Virus record (IMG/VR): IMGVR_UViG_3300021600_000017
Span: 1-32,359 of that record
DNA from: a virus
Reading direction: 5' to 3' (one strand)
DNA length: 32,359 nucleotides
The notes below the pieces were generated by a model. It was given only the letters and a program-made list of their open reading frames with translations, did not search any database and was not told the DNA's origin. The translations under genes and the position numbers were made by a program. This document shows, in pieces, positions 16,965 through 24,654 of this stretch (positions are counted from its first letter, which is position 1; the number at the start of each line of letters is the position of its first letter).

Positions 16965-17252
16965 TTATAATGGGGTTATGTCATCTATATGACGAAGTTT
17001 ATCCATAATATAATAATGAACTTCTGTTCCGTCAACATTAAAACCATAATCTCTAATTGTTTGAATGATTTCTTGGACTTTTGGCGCAAAATTAGAATGT
17101 AAACGCATTAACTCATCTGTATAATATGGTGGGTTTTTTAGGTCATATTCAGTCCAACCCTCCTTTTGAAAAAACTTCCTCAACTTAAGATAATTTTCCT
17201 CTAACTCTTTTGTTAGTTGTAAAACATTTGCGAATTTTTCCCACGACTCCAT
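16965..17252 (-). CDS. Hypothetical helical protein
   Basis: 95 residues, helical, with aromatic and acidic residues (MESWEKFANVLQLTKELEENY). No family recognised. It is the first gene of the leftward virion module; a TATTTATT box lies 3 nt upstream and the divergent ClpC-like gene starts 79 nt away. Confidence 0.6.
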   Translation of the reverse strand: MESWEKFANVLQLTKELEENYLKLRKFFQKEGWTEYDLKNPPYYTDELMRLHSNFAPKVQEIIQTIRDYGFNVDGTEVHYYIMDKLRHIDDITPL

Positions 17253-17255
17253 ACA

Positions 17256-17263
17256 AATAAATA
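17256..17263 (-). promoter_or_regulatory. TATTTATT box at the head of the leftward module
   Basis: Minus strand ATATTTATT, 3 nt before the ATG at 17252. Confidence 0.35.
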
Positions 17264-17330
17264 TAACACAAAAAATTACATTATGGACTTTTCACCTTTT
17301 TATCGTTAGTTTTAAAAAAAAGAAAAAGAT

Positions 17331-19388
17331 ATGTTAGAATTTGCAGAAGACGGAGGGGATAAAGGAAAGAAAAAATCAGATGGTGGAACACCAGTACTTG
17401 ATAACTTTAGTAAGGACTTAAATAAGTTAGCTGAAGAGGGTAAACTTGACCCTGTTATTGGAAGACAAAATGAAATCTTTAGGATTGCTCAAATTTTGTC
17501 TCGTAGAAAGAAAAATAACCCAATTATTATCGGTGAACCAGGTTGTGGTAAAACCGCCATAGTAGAAGGGTTGGCAATGATGATATATAATGGTGAATGT
17601 CCTAAGAATTTAGCTGATAAAAGAATTGTATCGTTAGATATGAACTCAATTGTTGCTGGTACAAAATATCGTGGTCAGTTTGAAGAAAGAATGAAAGTAA
17701 TTATTGAGGAACTTCAAGCAGCTCCAAACATAATCTTATTTATTGACGAGATTCATACTATCGTAGGTGCGGGTAATAGTTCAGGTTCGTTAGATGCGTC
17801 AAACATCTTTAAACCGGCTTTATCACGTGGTGAGATCCAATGTATTGGAGCAACTACTTTAGATGAGTATAGAACTAACTTTGAGAAAGATGGAGCGTTA
17901 GAAAGAAGATTCCAAAAAGTTATCGTTGACGCTTCAACAAAAGAAGAGACCTTTGAAATCCTTCAACAAAGTAAGGAGAAATATGAAGACCATCACAAGG
18001 TTAAGTATAGTGATGAAACACTTCGGATATTTGTTGAATTGGCGGATCGTTATATCACAGATCGTGAGTTTCCAGATAAAGCTTTTGATATCTTAGATGA
18101 GGTTGGAGCAAGAATGCAGATTGATATTAAACTTCCTGAGGTTATTGAGAAACTTAAACAAGAAGCGTCAGATATTAAGTTAGATAAAATTAACGTAATT
18201 AAACAACAGAATTACGAACAAGCGGCAGAACTTCGTGATAGAGAACGAAATGTGTTAAGTAGGTTGGATATTGAAAAAAAGAAGTTTGATGAAGAACTTA
18301 AGAACAGTAAAAGAATCATCCCTGAAGAATTGATCTATGAGGTTGTTTCTAATATGACTAAAATTCCAATCTCCAATATTAACTTGGACGAGAAGAACTC
18401 ACTTATCAATTTGGATAAGAATCTTAACTCAATCGTAATCGGTCAAGAAGAGGCAGTATTAAAAATCACCAAGGCTATTCGTAGAAATAGAATTGGTATT
18501 AAGGATCCAAACAAACCAATCGGATCATTCATCTTCTTGGGATCAACAGGTGTGGGTAAAACATTCTTGGCAAAACAATTGGCAAAAGAAATTTTTGGTA
18601 GTCCTGATAACCTTATCCGTGTTGATATGTCCGAATACCAAGAGAAACACACAATCTCAAGATTGATCGGTTCTCCTCCAGGATACGTTGGTCACGATGA
18701 TGGTGGACAATTAACAGAACAGGTTAAAAACAAACCTTACTCAGTTGTATTGTTTGATGAGATTGAGAAAGCACACAAAGATATTTTCTCAACGTTATTA
18801 CAACTTTTGGATGATGGTCACATTACAGATGCGTTAGGTAGAAAGATTAACTTCAAAAATTGTTTAATAATTATGACATCTAACATTGGTGTTAGAAAAT
18901 TACAAGACTTCGGTACAGGTGTTGGATTCAAAACTAATAACTCAAGTGATGTGGTTCAAGAAGAACAAAAAAGAGACATTCTTAAAAAAGAACTTAGTAA
19001 GTTCTTCGCACCTGAGTTCTTAAATCGTATTGATGATGTTGTCGTATTCAACTCACTTGAGAAAAAACATATTGATGTTATTACCAAGTTAGAGATTGAC
19101 AGATTGTTAAAACGTGTTGAGGGTAAAAAATATAACTTTACTTACGATCAATCGGTTATTGATTATATCTCAAAAGTTGGGTTTGATGAAACATTTGGAG
19201 CAAGACCAATTAAAAGAGCAATCCAAGATAAGATTGAGGATTTAATTTCTGAGAAGATTTTAATGTCCGAAATTAAAGAGGGTGAGAACTATAATCTAAC
19301 GGTTGTAGATGAAAATGTGGTGATTGACAATAAAGTTGATGAGGTTCTTGAGGAAAAACCTAAAAGAGGTAGAAAAAAGAAGGACTAA
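17331..19388 (+). CDS. ClpC-like AAA+ unfoldase lacking the N-terminal domain
   Basis: 685 residues with two AAA+ modules. D1: Walker A GEPGCGKT (68-75), Walker B ILFIDE (~135-140), the pore segment around TKYRG. A UVR-like middle segment NYEQAAELRDRE (~294-305) is typical of ClpC. D2: Walker A GSTGVGKT (404-411), Walker B VVLFDE (472-477), RLIGSPPGYVGHDDGG pore region. Residues 531-533 are VGF within GTGVGFKTN, exactly where ClpC carries its ClpP-docking tripeptide. The usual ~140-residue adaptor-binding N-domain is missing. ClpC unfolds tagged proteins and feeds them to ClpP; here host ClpP would be the partner since no ClpP is in the window. The start follows an A-rich leader. Confidence 0.93.
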   Translation: MLEFAEDGGDKGKKKSDGGTPVLDNFSKDLNKLAEEGKLDPVIGRQNEIFRIAQILSRRKKNNPIIIGEPGCGKTAIVEGLAMMIYNGECPKNLADKRIVSLDMNSIVAGTKYRGQFEERMKVIIEELQAAPNIILFIDEIHTIVGAGNSSGSLDASNIFKPALSRGEIQCIGATTLDEYRTNFEKDGALERRFQKVIVDASTKEETFEILQQSKEKYEDHHKVKYSDETLRIFVELADRYITDREFPDKAFDILDEVGARMQIDIKLPEVIEKLKQEASDIKLDKINVIKQQNYEQAAELRDRERNVLSRLDIEKKKFDEELKNSKRIIPEELIYEVVSNMTKIPISNINLDEKNSLINLDKNLNSIVIGQEEAVLKITKAIRRNRIGIKDPNKPIGSFIFLGSTGVGKTFLAKQLAKEIFGSPDNLIRVDMSEYQEKHTISRLIGSPPGYVGHDDGGQLTEQVKNKPYSVVLFDEIEKAHKDIFSTLLQLLDDGHITDALGRKINFKNCLIIMTSNIGVRKLQDFGTGVGFKTNNSSDVVQEEQKRDILKKELSKFFAPEFLNRIDDVVVFNSLEKKHIDVITKLEIDRLLKRVEGKKYNFTYDQSVIDYISKVGFDETFGARPIKRAIQDKIEDLISEKILMSEIKEGENYNLTVVDENVVIDNKVDEVLEEKPKRGRKKKD

Positions 19389-19433
19389 AATTTGTAAATG
19401 GGAGTTTTTATTAGTTATTGTTGAAAAATTACG

Positions 19434-19441
19434 TATCTTTG
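19434..19441 (+). promoter_or_regulatory. Host-type -7 box upstream of the M20 peptidase
   Basis: TATCTTTG, a perfect Bacteroidota -7 element, 12 nt before the ATG at 19454. The -33 element is weak. It shows that the longer frame from a TTG at 19418 is not the real start. Confidence 0.55.
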
Positions 19442-19453
19442 TGGAAACAATGT

Positions 19454-20491
19454 ATGATGAATCTAAATAAATTTAAAGAGTTACTTTCAGTTCCAACCAA
19501 AACTTACAAAGAAAGTAAGATGGTTGACTATATTATGTCAACAATTGGTGAGATGGATGGTGTCACACTTACTTGTGATGAACACAACAATATCTACGCA
19601 ACAAAAGGAACATTAGGTGAAGGTGAGTTTTACCCAATGTTTATTTCCCACACAGATACAGTACACGAACTTGTTGATGAAATTATCGTCAAAGAAGAAC
19701 ACCTTCTTCGTCCTTACACTTTTGGAAAAGACTTTGGTACAGAACAAGTATTATGTTTGAAGGCATATACCAAAGACGATAAACCAACAGGTATTGGTGG
19801 TGACGATAAATGTGGTATCTACATCTGTTTAGAATTACTTAACCAATTAGATAAGGTTAAGGTTGCATTCTTCGTGTCAGAAGAAACAGGTTGTCACGGA
19901 TCAAAAAAGGTAAATGAAGATTTCCTTAAAGATGTTGGGTATTGCACCCAATACGATGCACCAGGTGATCACCTTATCTCTTATAGTTGTTTTGGGACCG
20001 TATTATTTGATAAAGATGGTGAGTTCTTTCACACGGCTCTTAGATCTATCACCAAATCGTTTAAAAACGAGATGATGGTACAATCACACCCATACACTGA
20101 CATTATGATGATCAAACAAAAGTCAGACTTTTCTTGTATCAACATCTCTTGTGGTTATTACAACATGCACACAGCAAATGAACTTATCTGTATTGATGAT
20201 GTTGTTAGAGCAATTGAGGTTGGTAAAAACTTGGTTAAAGATCTTGGTTTAAAGAAATATGAGTTTGAATACAAACCTCAGGGATTCCAAACATTTAATA
20301 ACCATGAAGATGCTAACGTGGTTGAATACGAAGTTGATAACGTTCACTCATTGGATTCTTTGGATGTATTTGAGGAAGAGGATGGTATTATGATTTCAGA
20401 CATCTACGATGGTGCTGGTCTATTCATTGATAATAATGATTGTCTTAAACTATATGATATCTTACACGAAAGATTTTACGGATCTAACTAA
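19454..20491 (+). CDS. M20-type zinc peptidase (peptidase T / aminopeptidase-like)
   Basis: 345 residues from ATG 19454 (ATG 19457 is also possible). The M20 metal-site order is visible: HTDTV with H66 and D68, GGDDKCG with D117, SEETG with E143-E144, a downstream Asp in APGDH (D172), and the last His in NMHTANE (H239). These enzymes trim short peptides with a two-zinc centre. It lies 65 nt after the ClpC-like gene but has its own host-type -7 box. It could finish peptides made by ClpCP, or recycle amino acids; that link is inferred from adjacency. Confidence 0.85.
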   Translation: MMNLNKFKELLSVPTKTYKESKMVDYIMSTIGEMDGVTLTCDEHNNIYATKGTLGEGEFYPMFISHTDTVHELVDEIIVKEEHLLRPYTFGKDFGTEQVLCLKAYTKDDKPTGIGGDDKCGIYICLELLNQLDKVKVAFFVSEETGCHGSKKVNEDFLKDVGYCTQYDAPGDHLISYSCFGTVLFDKDGEFFHTALRSITKSFKNEMMVQSHPYTDIMMIKQKSDFSCINISCGYYNMHTANELICIDDVVRAIEVGKNLVKDLGLKKYEFEYKPQGFQTFNNHEDANVVEYEVDNVHSLDSLDVFEEEDGIMISDIYDGAGLFIDNNDCLKLYDILHERFYGSN

Positions 20492-21624
20492 CCCCTATAT
20501 TCATCAGGTTTAAATAAACCTGGTTGATTCATAAAATTTATAACATCTTTAATTGGTGCGTTACCTTGTTTAGCTTCAACACCCCACGCACCTTTCTTTC
20601 TAACAAGAAATGAAACCTTTAGGGTATCTTCGTCAATTGAATTAAATCTGATCTCATATTCACCATTAAAGGCTTTCATTGGGGTATAATTACCCAAACC
20701 ACCCATGTTTATTATTTGATTTAAAATCTTTAGGTATTCAGGGTTATAATCCTCTATTAAATTTTCCTCTAACTCTTCCAATTTACGGGTGACTCTATCA
20801 CAAAAATTGTCTTTGAATTTATCGTAATCCATGGCATTGTACTCAATCTCATAATAATCAGGGGTATGGTTTTTAAAATTCCTTTCAATGTAATCACGCA
20901 TGGTTTGAATTAGATTTCCGTCAAACTCACCGTTATTAATAAACATCATTGCCAAATTACCCCAACTTATAAAATAACTTCTAAAACAATTATCCAATCT
21001 ATGTGAAAAATTCTCAACACCAAATTGTTTTAACCCATCACAGTAAACATTTTTAACATATTCAGACGCAGCACCCTCAGTTGCCACTTGTCTTGCGTCA
21101 GACCATATCCATTGTATATTATCTGATATATTAGGGAGTGAGTCAAGAACATCACATATTTTATTTTGACAATCGTCATTTTTAAATGAGTATCTTTCAA
21201 AAGCATCTTTAACAAAACAAGGTAGTATATTTGGAGAAACGAGTTTAACAATATCATATAATACCGATATATTTTCACCACAAAGATCACCCATTATATA
21301 ACCCTCTTTCCATTCATCATAGGCTTTATCACTAAAACCAAAATCCCACCTTTCATTATACATTTGATCAAGATACGATGCCTCATAAGCTTCATATGCT
21401 TCTTCACCATATGTGTCAGGAAAAAAGAACTTTAAAAATTCTTCAAGACCATCAAAGTTAAAGTACATTCCTTTAGAATCAATCTCTATCTCCTCAGGTT
21501 TAACTCCATTTTCATCAACAAATACAACATCATCCGGAGATATTCTTTTTTTGTTTAATAATAGTAGTTTTTGAAAATCATCTAATTCTTTAGCCTCATC
21601 CTCAATAAGAAGTCTTTTTTTCAT
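20488..21624 (-). CDS. Large acidic hypothetical protein
   Basis: 378 residues, acidic and aromatic (many Tyr, Phe, Asp, Glu). The first ~25 residues (KKRLLIEDEAKELDDFQKLL) form a charged helix; the C-terminal ~100 residues look like a small alpha/beta domain ending with VINFMNQPGLFKPDEYRG. No family recognised, no membrane segment. It converges on the peptidase gene with a 4-nt overlap and is divergent from the tmRNA. Confidence 0.65.
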   Translation of the reverse strand: MKKRLLIEDEAKELDDFQKLLLLNKKRISPDDVVFVDENGVKPEEIEIDSKGMYFNFDGLEEFLKFFFPDTYGEEAYEAYEASYLDQMYNERWDFGFSDKAYDEWKEGYIMGDLCGENISVLYDIVKLVSPNILPCFVKDAFERYSFKNDDCQNKICDVLDSLPNISDNIQWIWSDARQVATEGAASEYVKNVYCDGLKQFGVENFSHRLDNCFRSYFISWGNLAMMFINNGEFDGNLIQTMRDYIERNFKNHTPDYYEIEYNAMDYDKFKDNFCDRVTRKLEELEENLIEDYNPEYLKILNQIINMGGLGNYTPMKAFNGEYEIRFNSIDEDTLKVSFLVRKKGAWGVEAKQGNAPIKDVINFMNQPGLFKPDEYRG

Positions 21625-21629
21625 ATATT

Positions 21630-21637
21630 TATAAATA
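21630..21637 (-). promoter_or_regulatory. TATTTATA box upstream of the 21624 gene
   Basis: Minus strand TATTTATA, 5 nt before the ATG at 21624; its far side abuts the -33 element of the divergent tmRNA promoter. Confidence 0.45.
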
Positions 21638-21639
21638 TA

Positions 21640-21670
21640 TTGGATTATAGAAAGAAATATACTATCTTTA
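21640..21670 (+). promoter_or_regulatory. Host-type promoter of the tmRNA
   Basis: TTG at 21640-21642, 20 nt spacer, TATCTTTA at 21663-21670, about 20 nt before the mature 5' end. Confidence 0.7.
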
Positions 21671-21689
21671 CAATAGTTATTTGAAATAT

Positions 21690-22089
21690 GGGGGTGTTTT
21701 TGGATTTGACAGGTATTGGCTGAGGATCAAGGGCACGTGGGGACTGAACTAATCTCCTTAAAAACTGGTTTACTTTTATAGACGGCAACGTTTTATCAAA
21801 AATGGAAACTCTTGGATTAGTAAGAGAATCTGAAGTTACTGTAGCTTAATTTAAGTACGGAAACGGGGGGTCGGTCAGACAGATAGCCTAGCAACAGAAG
21901 TCGTTGATGAGTTGGTTTTCACTCTAAAAGAAAACAAAACGGGCGTGGTTCCCCGCAAGAACTACCACCGTCGCTGAGTGGTGTGAGAACTTAGATATTT
22001 CGGAAGGTATGACAAACCTTGACCTAAACGTGTAGTCCTTATCTGACAGGATAGACTGGACCGGAGTTCGAGTCTCCGCACCTCCACCA
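21690..22089 (+). ncRNA. ssrA: Phage-encoded tmRNA (one-piece)
   Basis: About 400 nt. The acceptor stem pairs GGGGGUG (21690-21696) with CACCUCC just before the encoded ACCA (end 22089). The 5' side has the tmRNA hallmark UUUGGAUUUGACAGG; the 3' side has GGAGUUCGAGUCUCC as T-arm. The tag frame begins with GGC at 21784, right after the UAGAC element, and runs 21 codons to UAA at 21847-21849; the peptide starts GNVLSKMETL and ends RESEVTVA. A GC-rich pseudoknot region (ACGGGCGUGG...CCACCGU, ~21940-21972) follows. It rescues stalled ribosomes with SmpB and marks the product for proteolysis. A clean host-type promoter and terminator flank it. Confidence 0.95.
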
Positions 22090-22092
22090 ACT

Positions 22093-22120
22093 AAACCTCA
22101 TCTTAGGATGGGGTTTTTTT
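22093..22120 (+). terminator. Terminator of the tmRNA
   Basis: 10-bp stem (22093-22102 with 22107-22116, one G-U pair), UUAG loop, T-run to 22120. It begins four bases after the CCA end. Confidence 0.9.
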
Positions 22121-22172
22121 ATGAATTAAAATTATAGATTAGTGTTGTATGAATATTATATTTTAAACATTG

Positions 22173-22203
22173 TTTGGTATTCTCAATAAAAACACTAACT
22201 TTG
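22173..22203 (+). promoter_or_regulatory. Host-type promoter of the secreted-protein gene
   Basis: TTTG (22173-22176), 19-nt spacer, TAACTTTG (22196-22203); matches the Bacteroidota consensus exactly. About 40 nt before the ATG. Confidence 0.8.
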
Positions 22204-22242
22204 TATTGTAATCATTACTAACCCTTAAAAAATATAAACTAT

Positions 22243-22668
22243 ATGAAAAATTTAATTGTAGGTTTCTTGTTCTCAATTGTGAGTTTTGTATCTTTTTCTC
22301 AAACGTACACGTTTGATGTTAAAAATTATGACTTATATGTTGTAAATGATTTTCCAGAAAAAGACTCAATACTAAAAAATACCGAAGTATCAGTTCCTAT
22401 GGTTTGTAATAGAAAATACACCATAGATTTAGACAATAAGATATTAAAGTTTTATGAGAATGGTAAGTTTGTTGAAAATTTTAAAATTACAGACGTAATT
22501 GATTTTGACAATGAAACTTTAATTTTTGTTGAATCTTACTCAGAAAAATTAGGGTATACTACTACAATCCATATTTATTTCAAATTGGATGGTGACAAAG
22601 TTAAAAATGTTTGTTTTTTGTGGGCCGACTTTTTAAATAATAGAACTTTTCTTAAAGACATCAAATAA
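22243..22668 (+). CDS. Secreted hypothetical protein, single-gene cassette
   Basis: 141 residues. The first ~20 residues (MKNLIVGFLFSIVSFVSFSQ) are a signal peptide with likely cleavage before Gln20, a typical Bacteroidota Sec pattern; no lipobox Cys. The rest is strand-rich (YTIDLDNKILKFYENGKF, TTTIHIYFKLDGDKVKNV), like a small beta-barrel or sandwich; no family recognised. It has a private consensus promoter and a bidirectional terminator, a 'moron' layout. An action in the host periplasm or envelope during infection (for example exclusion of other phages) is inference from that layout. Confidence 0.75.
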   Translation: MKNLIVGFLFSIVSFVSFSQTYTFDVKNYDLYVVNDFPEKDSILKNTEVSVPMVCNRKYTIDLDNKILKFYENGKFVENFKITDVIDFDNETLIFVESYSEKLGYTTTIHIYFKLDGDKVKNVCFLWADFLNNRTFLKDIK

Positions 22669-22669
22669 C

Positions 22670-22704
22670 AAAAAACCCCCACTAAAAAGATGGGGGTTTT
22701 TTGT
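22670..22704 (+). terminator. Bidirectional terminator between 22243(+) and 22721(-)
   Basis: AAAAAACCCCCA ... TGGGGGTTTTTT, a 12-13-bp stem with 9-nt loop; A/T tracts on both sides allow use from both strands. Confidence 0.9.
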
Positions 22705-22720
22705 TATTATTATTTTTAAA

Positions 22721-23344
22721 TTAGAATCCTTTAGCTAGGTCAATAGGTTTCTCACAAGAACTATTACCAATCGTTAATGATTTAATATCTAAAGGAACAA
22801 TTAAAGAACCACCATTGTATCCAACATTAATATTAGCAACATCGAAAGGAGAAGCTGCTCTTGCCGCTCTAAATTGTGCCTCAAATTCGGCGCGTTTTGT
22901 TGGATTTCTCTCTGCTCTGGTTTTCTCCAATAAATTATTAATATTTGCAAGCCATTGAGATAATTGTGTCCTTACAATTACTGTAATTACTGCCGTTTGT
23001 CCTTTAGGAACAATAGCTTGTTCTGTACCATCATCATGGTTACTGTGTTGTGATATTTTATTAATAGTGACTTTATGGTCATTCTGTGCTTGATTGGATA
23101 TACCTTTTCCTCTTGAGGCAACCATAGTTAAATAAGCGGTTTCTGTTCCAGTATTTTTTACCACAAATTCAGCTGTAAATTGGTCGTTTCCTGTACTACA
23201 AACAGTTCTATTAACTGGTAAAGGACCCTTTACAAGTTGCAATACTGTATTATTTAGACCCTCAGTTAGAAGTGATCTTTCATTTATAACTCGTTTAACG
23301 ATTCTTGTTAAATCAGATTCTGTTAATCTTACGATTTTTTTCAT
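22721..23344 (-). CDS. Putative internal virion protein with LTESD capsid-targeting-like leader
   Basis: 207 residues. The leader MKKIVRLTESDLTRIVKRVINE ends in I20-N21-E22, a [LI]xE prohead-protease site; it is nearly the same leader as in the gene at 31078. The remaining ~185 residues look like a beta-sandwich (AEFVVKNTGTETAYLTMVASRG, TAVITVIVRTQL) with two cysteines. A packaged protein processed by the protease at 7022 is inferred. A TATTTATA box lies 13 nt upstream. Confidence 0.75.
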   Translation of the reverse strand: MKKIVRLTESDLTRIVKRVINERSLLTEGLNNTVLQLVKGPLPVNRTVCSTGNDQFTAEFVVKNTGTETAYLTMVASRGKGISNQAQNDHKVTINKISQHSNHDDGTEQAIVPKGQTAVITVIVRTQLSQWLANINNLLEKTRAERNPTKRAEFEAQFRAARAASPFDVANINVGYNGGSLIVPLDIKSLTIGNSSCEKPIDLAKGF

Positions 23345-23357
23345 AATTTTATTTTAT

Positions 23358-23365
23358 TATAAATA
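23358..23365 (-). promoter_or_regulatory. TATTTATA box upstream of the 23344 gene
   Basis: Minus strand TATTTATA, 13 nt before the ATG at 23344 and directly after the ncRNA terminator. Confidence 0.5.
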
Positions 23366-23386
23366 TATGGTATTTTAAAAAAAACC

Positions 23387-23417
23387 AAAAAAAAAAGGGA
23401 CCGATTCACATCGTCCC
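23387..23417 (-). terminator. Terminator of the giant ncRNA
   Basis: Minus strand GGGACGAT-GUGA-AUCGGUCCC (stem of 5 + 3 bp with one bulged base) followed by ten T. Its strand and place define the 3' end of the long non-coding transcript. Confidence 0.9.
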
Positions 23418-24307
23418 CAAATTTCTTCTTATAAGATAAGTTTTTTAAAAAAACGCTGAGATTATACGTTTATGTGAGGTATCTTTTGAAGGATTATTGT
23501 TTCCCTTCGTATCCACTTCCTTTTGAGAAGTAAACCTCAGTGACGATTATTTAGGTGAATCACTCCTTGAGATAATAGTTACTCTCTTATTACTTGACTC
23601 TCTCCGAGAATGCCTTCCCAGTTTGTCCTTGCGGGACTAGAGGTGTTTGGTAAGAATACGATCAGACTTGCGATCCTCTCGTGCAATGAACGGCTCATTA
23701 CTATGTAGTCACCTTTCACTATTATCTGACGGACACTTTTGCTTTATAGTTCTTAGTTTTACTTAATTTCTGTAAAGTTTTTGTGTTGTAGATTGTAGAA
23801 GTAGTGGTCCGTCTCGGGCTTCGTCATCTTTTGAACAACGAAATACTCAACTACTCCTTGAAATGTCCCCATTCCCATATTTTAAGATTACTTCGTGATT
23901 TACCCCTTGGTAGGTGATCGTCAAGGACAATGTCAGCACCACCTGTTTGTTGTCATACCTTTCGGTTTTAAGTACCCTTTAATATTGGGATCCGCAATAA
24001 CAATATTGGAAATACTGATTCTTGCATCATCCCTACGAGTTATTCCTATTGGAGTTCCCTCCTCAACAAGATGACCCACATCACCTCGTCACAAAATCAC
24101 TTTTCCTACACCGTTGGCCTCGGTACTAAAGATTTTGTGGTATCTCGCCTGTGTACTTGACCTCAATATTCCGAAGACTATTAAGACGCAAACCCGTTAC
24201 ACTTGGGGGTTCACTTTATCCTACTTTCGTAGTTTATTTTATGGACTATACACGGCCCAATATCTTTATCAGTTTCATTACTTACTCCTGAATGGATAAT
24301 ATTTAAA

Positions 24308-24319
24308 ATTTCAAAGAAC
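24308..24319 (-). promoter_or_regulatory. boxA-like antitermination site in the giant ncRNA leader
   Basis: Minus strand GTTCTTTGAAAT, about 21 nt into the transcript from the nearer promoter. It resembles the boxA of rRNA leaders (E. coli TGCTCTTTAACA), bound by NusB-S10. The same element precedes both tRNA transcripts. Confidence 0.6.
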
Positions 24320-24322
24320 GTT

Positions 24323-24338
24323 ATCGGACGTTTCCGAT
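24323..24338 (-). repeat. Palindrome ATCGGACGTTTCCGAT at the 5' end of the proximal ncRNA transcript
   Basis: 6-bp arms around CGTT (plus strand). It lies at about +3 to +18 of the promoter at 24347-24378. Second copy at 24397-24412. It could be a 5' RNA hairpin (AACG loop) or a repressor operator. Confidence 0.8.
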
Positions 24339-24346
24339 TTGTTTAA

Positions 24347-24378
24347 CAAAGATAAGTGATTTTTTTCAATCTGTCAAA
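24347..24378 (-). promoter_or_regulatory. Host-type promoter P1 of the giant ncRNA
   Basis: Minus strand TTTG (24378-24375), 20-nt spacer, TATCTTTG (24354-24347). Confidence 0.8.
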
Positions 24379-24396
24379 TCTTTTTTTGTTTTTTTT

Positions 24397-24412
24397 TTCG
24401 GACGTTTCCGAA
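24397..24412 (-). repeat. Palindrome TTCGGACGTTTCCGAA at the 5' end of the distal ncRNA transcript
   Basis: Same core as 24323-24338 at the same place relative to promoter P2, so promoter plus palindrome is duplicated as a unit of ~75 bp. Confidence 0.8.
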
Positions 24413-24421
24413 TTTGTTTTA

Positions 24422-24453
24422 CAAAGATAATGACTTTATTTTAATTTGTCAAG
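24422..24453 (-). promoter_or_regulatory. Host-type promoter P2 of the giant ncRNA
   Basis: Minus strand CTTG (24453-24450), 20-nt spacer, TATCTTTG (24429-24422). The -33 element lies inside the last codons of the 51-residue gene. Confidence 0.75.
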
Positions 24454-24596
24454 TTAACCGTTGATATTTTTTCAATATAAACATTTTTTGTTCCGTGATA
24501 CTCAGCTCTAATATGAGCGAATAACTCGTTTGATGTCCACATTTGTTTGCCGTCTACAATGTAGCAATACATTTCAATTTCTTTAGTTTCGTCCAT
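24441..24596 (-). CDS. Small hypothetical protein
   Basis: 51 residues from the ATG at 24596 (MDETKEIEMYCYIVDGKQMWTS...). A longer frame to 24725 would run through a good host-type promoter and into the hydrolase gene, so it is rejected. Two strands, a helix and a last strand are likely; no family recognised. It has a host-type promoter 22 nt upstream, unlike the adjacent hydrolase gene. Confidence 0.6.
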   Translation of the reverse strand: MDETKEIEMYCYIVDGKQMWTSNELFAHIRAEYHGTKNVYIEKISTVNLTN

Positions 24597-24618
24597 TTGT
24601 TTGATTTTTATTATAGTG

Positions 24619-24650
24619 AAAAGATATGTTAAATACTTGGATGAGTCAAA
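24619..24650 (-). promoter_or_regulatory. Host-type promoter of the 51-residue gene
   Basis: Minus strand TTTG (24650-24647), 20-nt spacer, TATCTTTT (24626-24619); last base off consensus. Confidence 0.65.
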
Positions 24651-24654
24651 CGAA

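Larger units (their letters stand above)
23387..24341 (-). ncRNA. Candidate giant structured non-coding RNA (~950 nt)
   Basis: A ~950-nt stretch with no credible gene on either strand but complete transcription signals on the minus strand: two tandem host-type promoters, a boxA-like site near the 5' end and a strong terminator. Strong local pairings include CACAAAATC/GATTTTGTG (24090-24098 with 24131-24139, capped by ACCG/CGGT), GACGGAC-AC with GT-G-GTCCGTC (23728-23736 with 23804-23813), AATATTG/CAATATT (23981-23987 with 24001-24007), GAAGG/CCTTC, AACCC/GGGTT, and CUAC-GAAA-GUAG (24221-24232), a GNRA hairpin only on the minus strand. Giant phage RNAs such as GOLLD and ROOL share this size and proximity to tRNA genes; I cannot assign it to either. 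Confidence 0.8.

Noticed and set aside
19418-19453. TTG start for the M20 peptidase
   Set aside because: The TATCTTTG -7 box lies inside this extension, so the transcript starts after it.
24114-24299. 61-codon plus-strand frame inside the giant ncRNA region
   Set aside because: No promoter box or start context, opposite to the promoters and terminator, and it overlaps strong RNA stems (24131-24139, 24221-24232).
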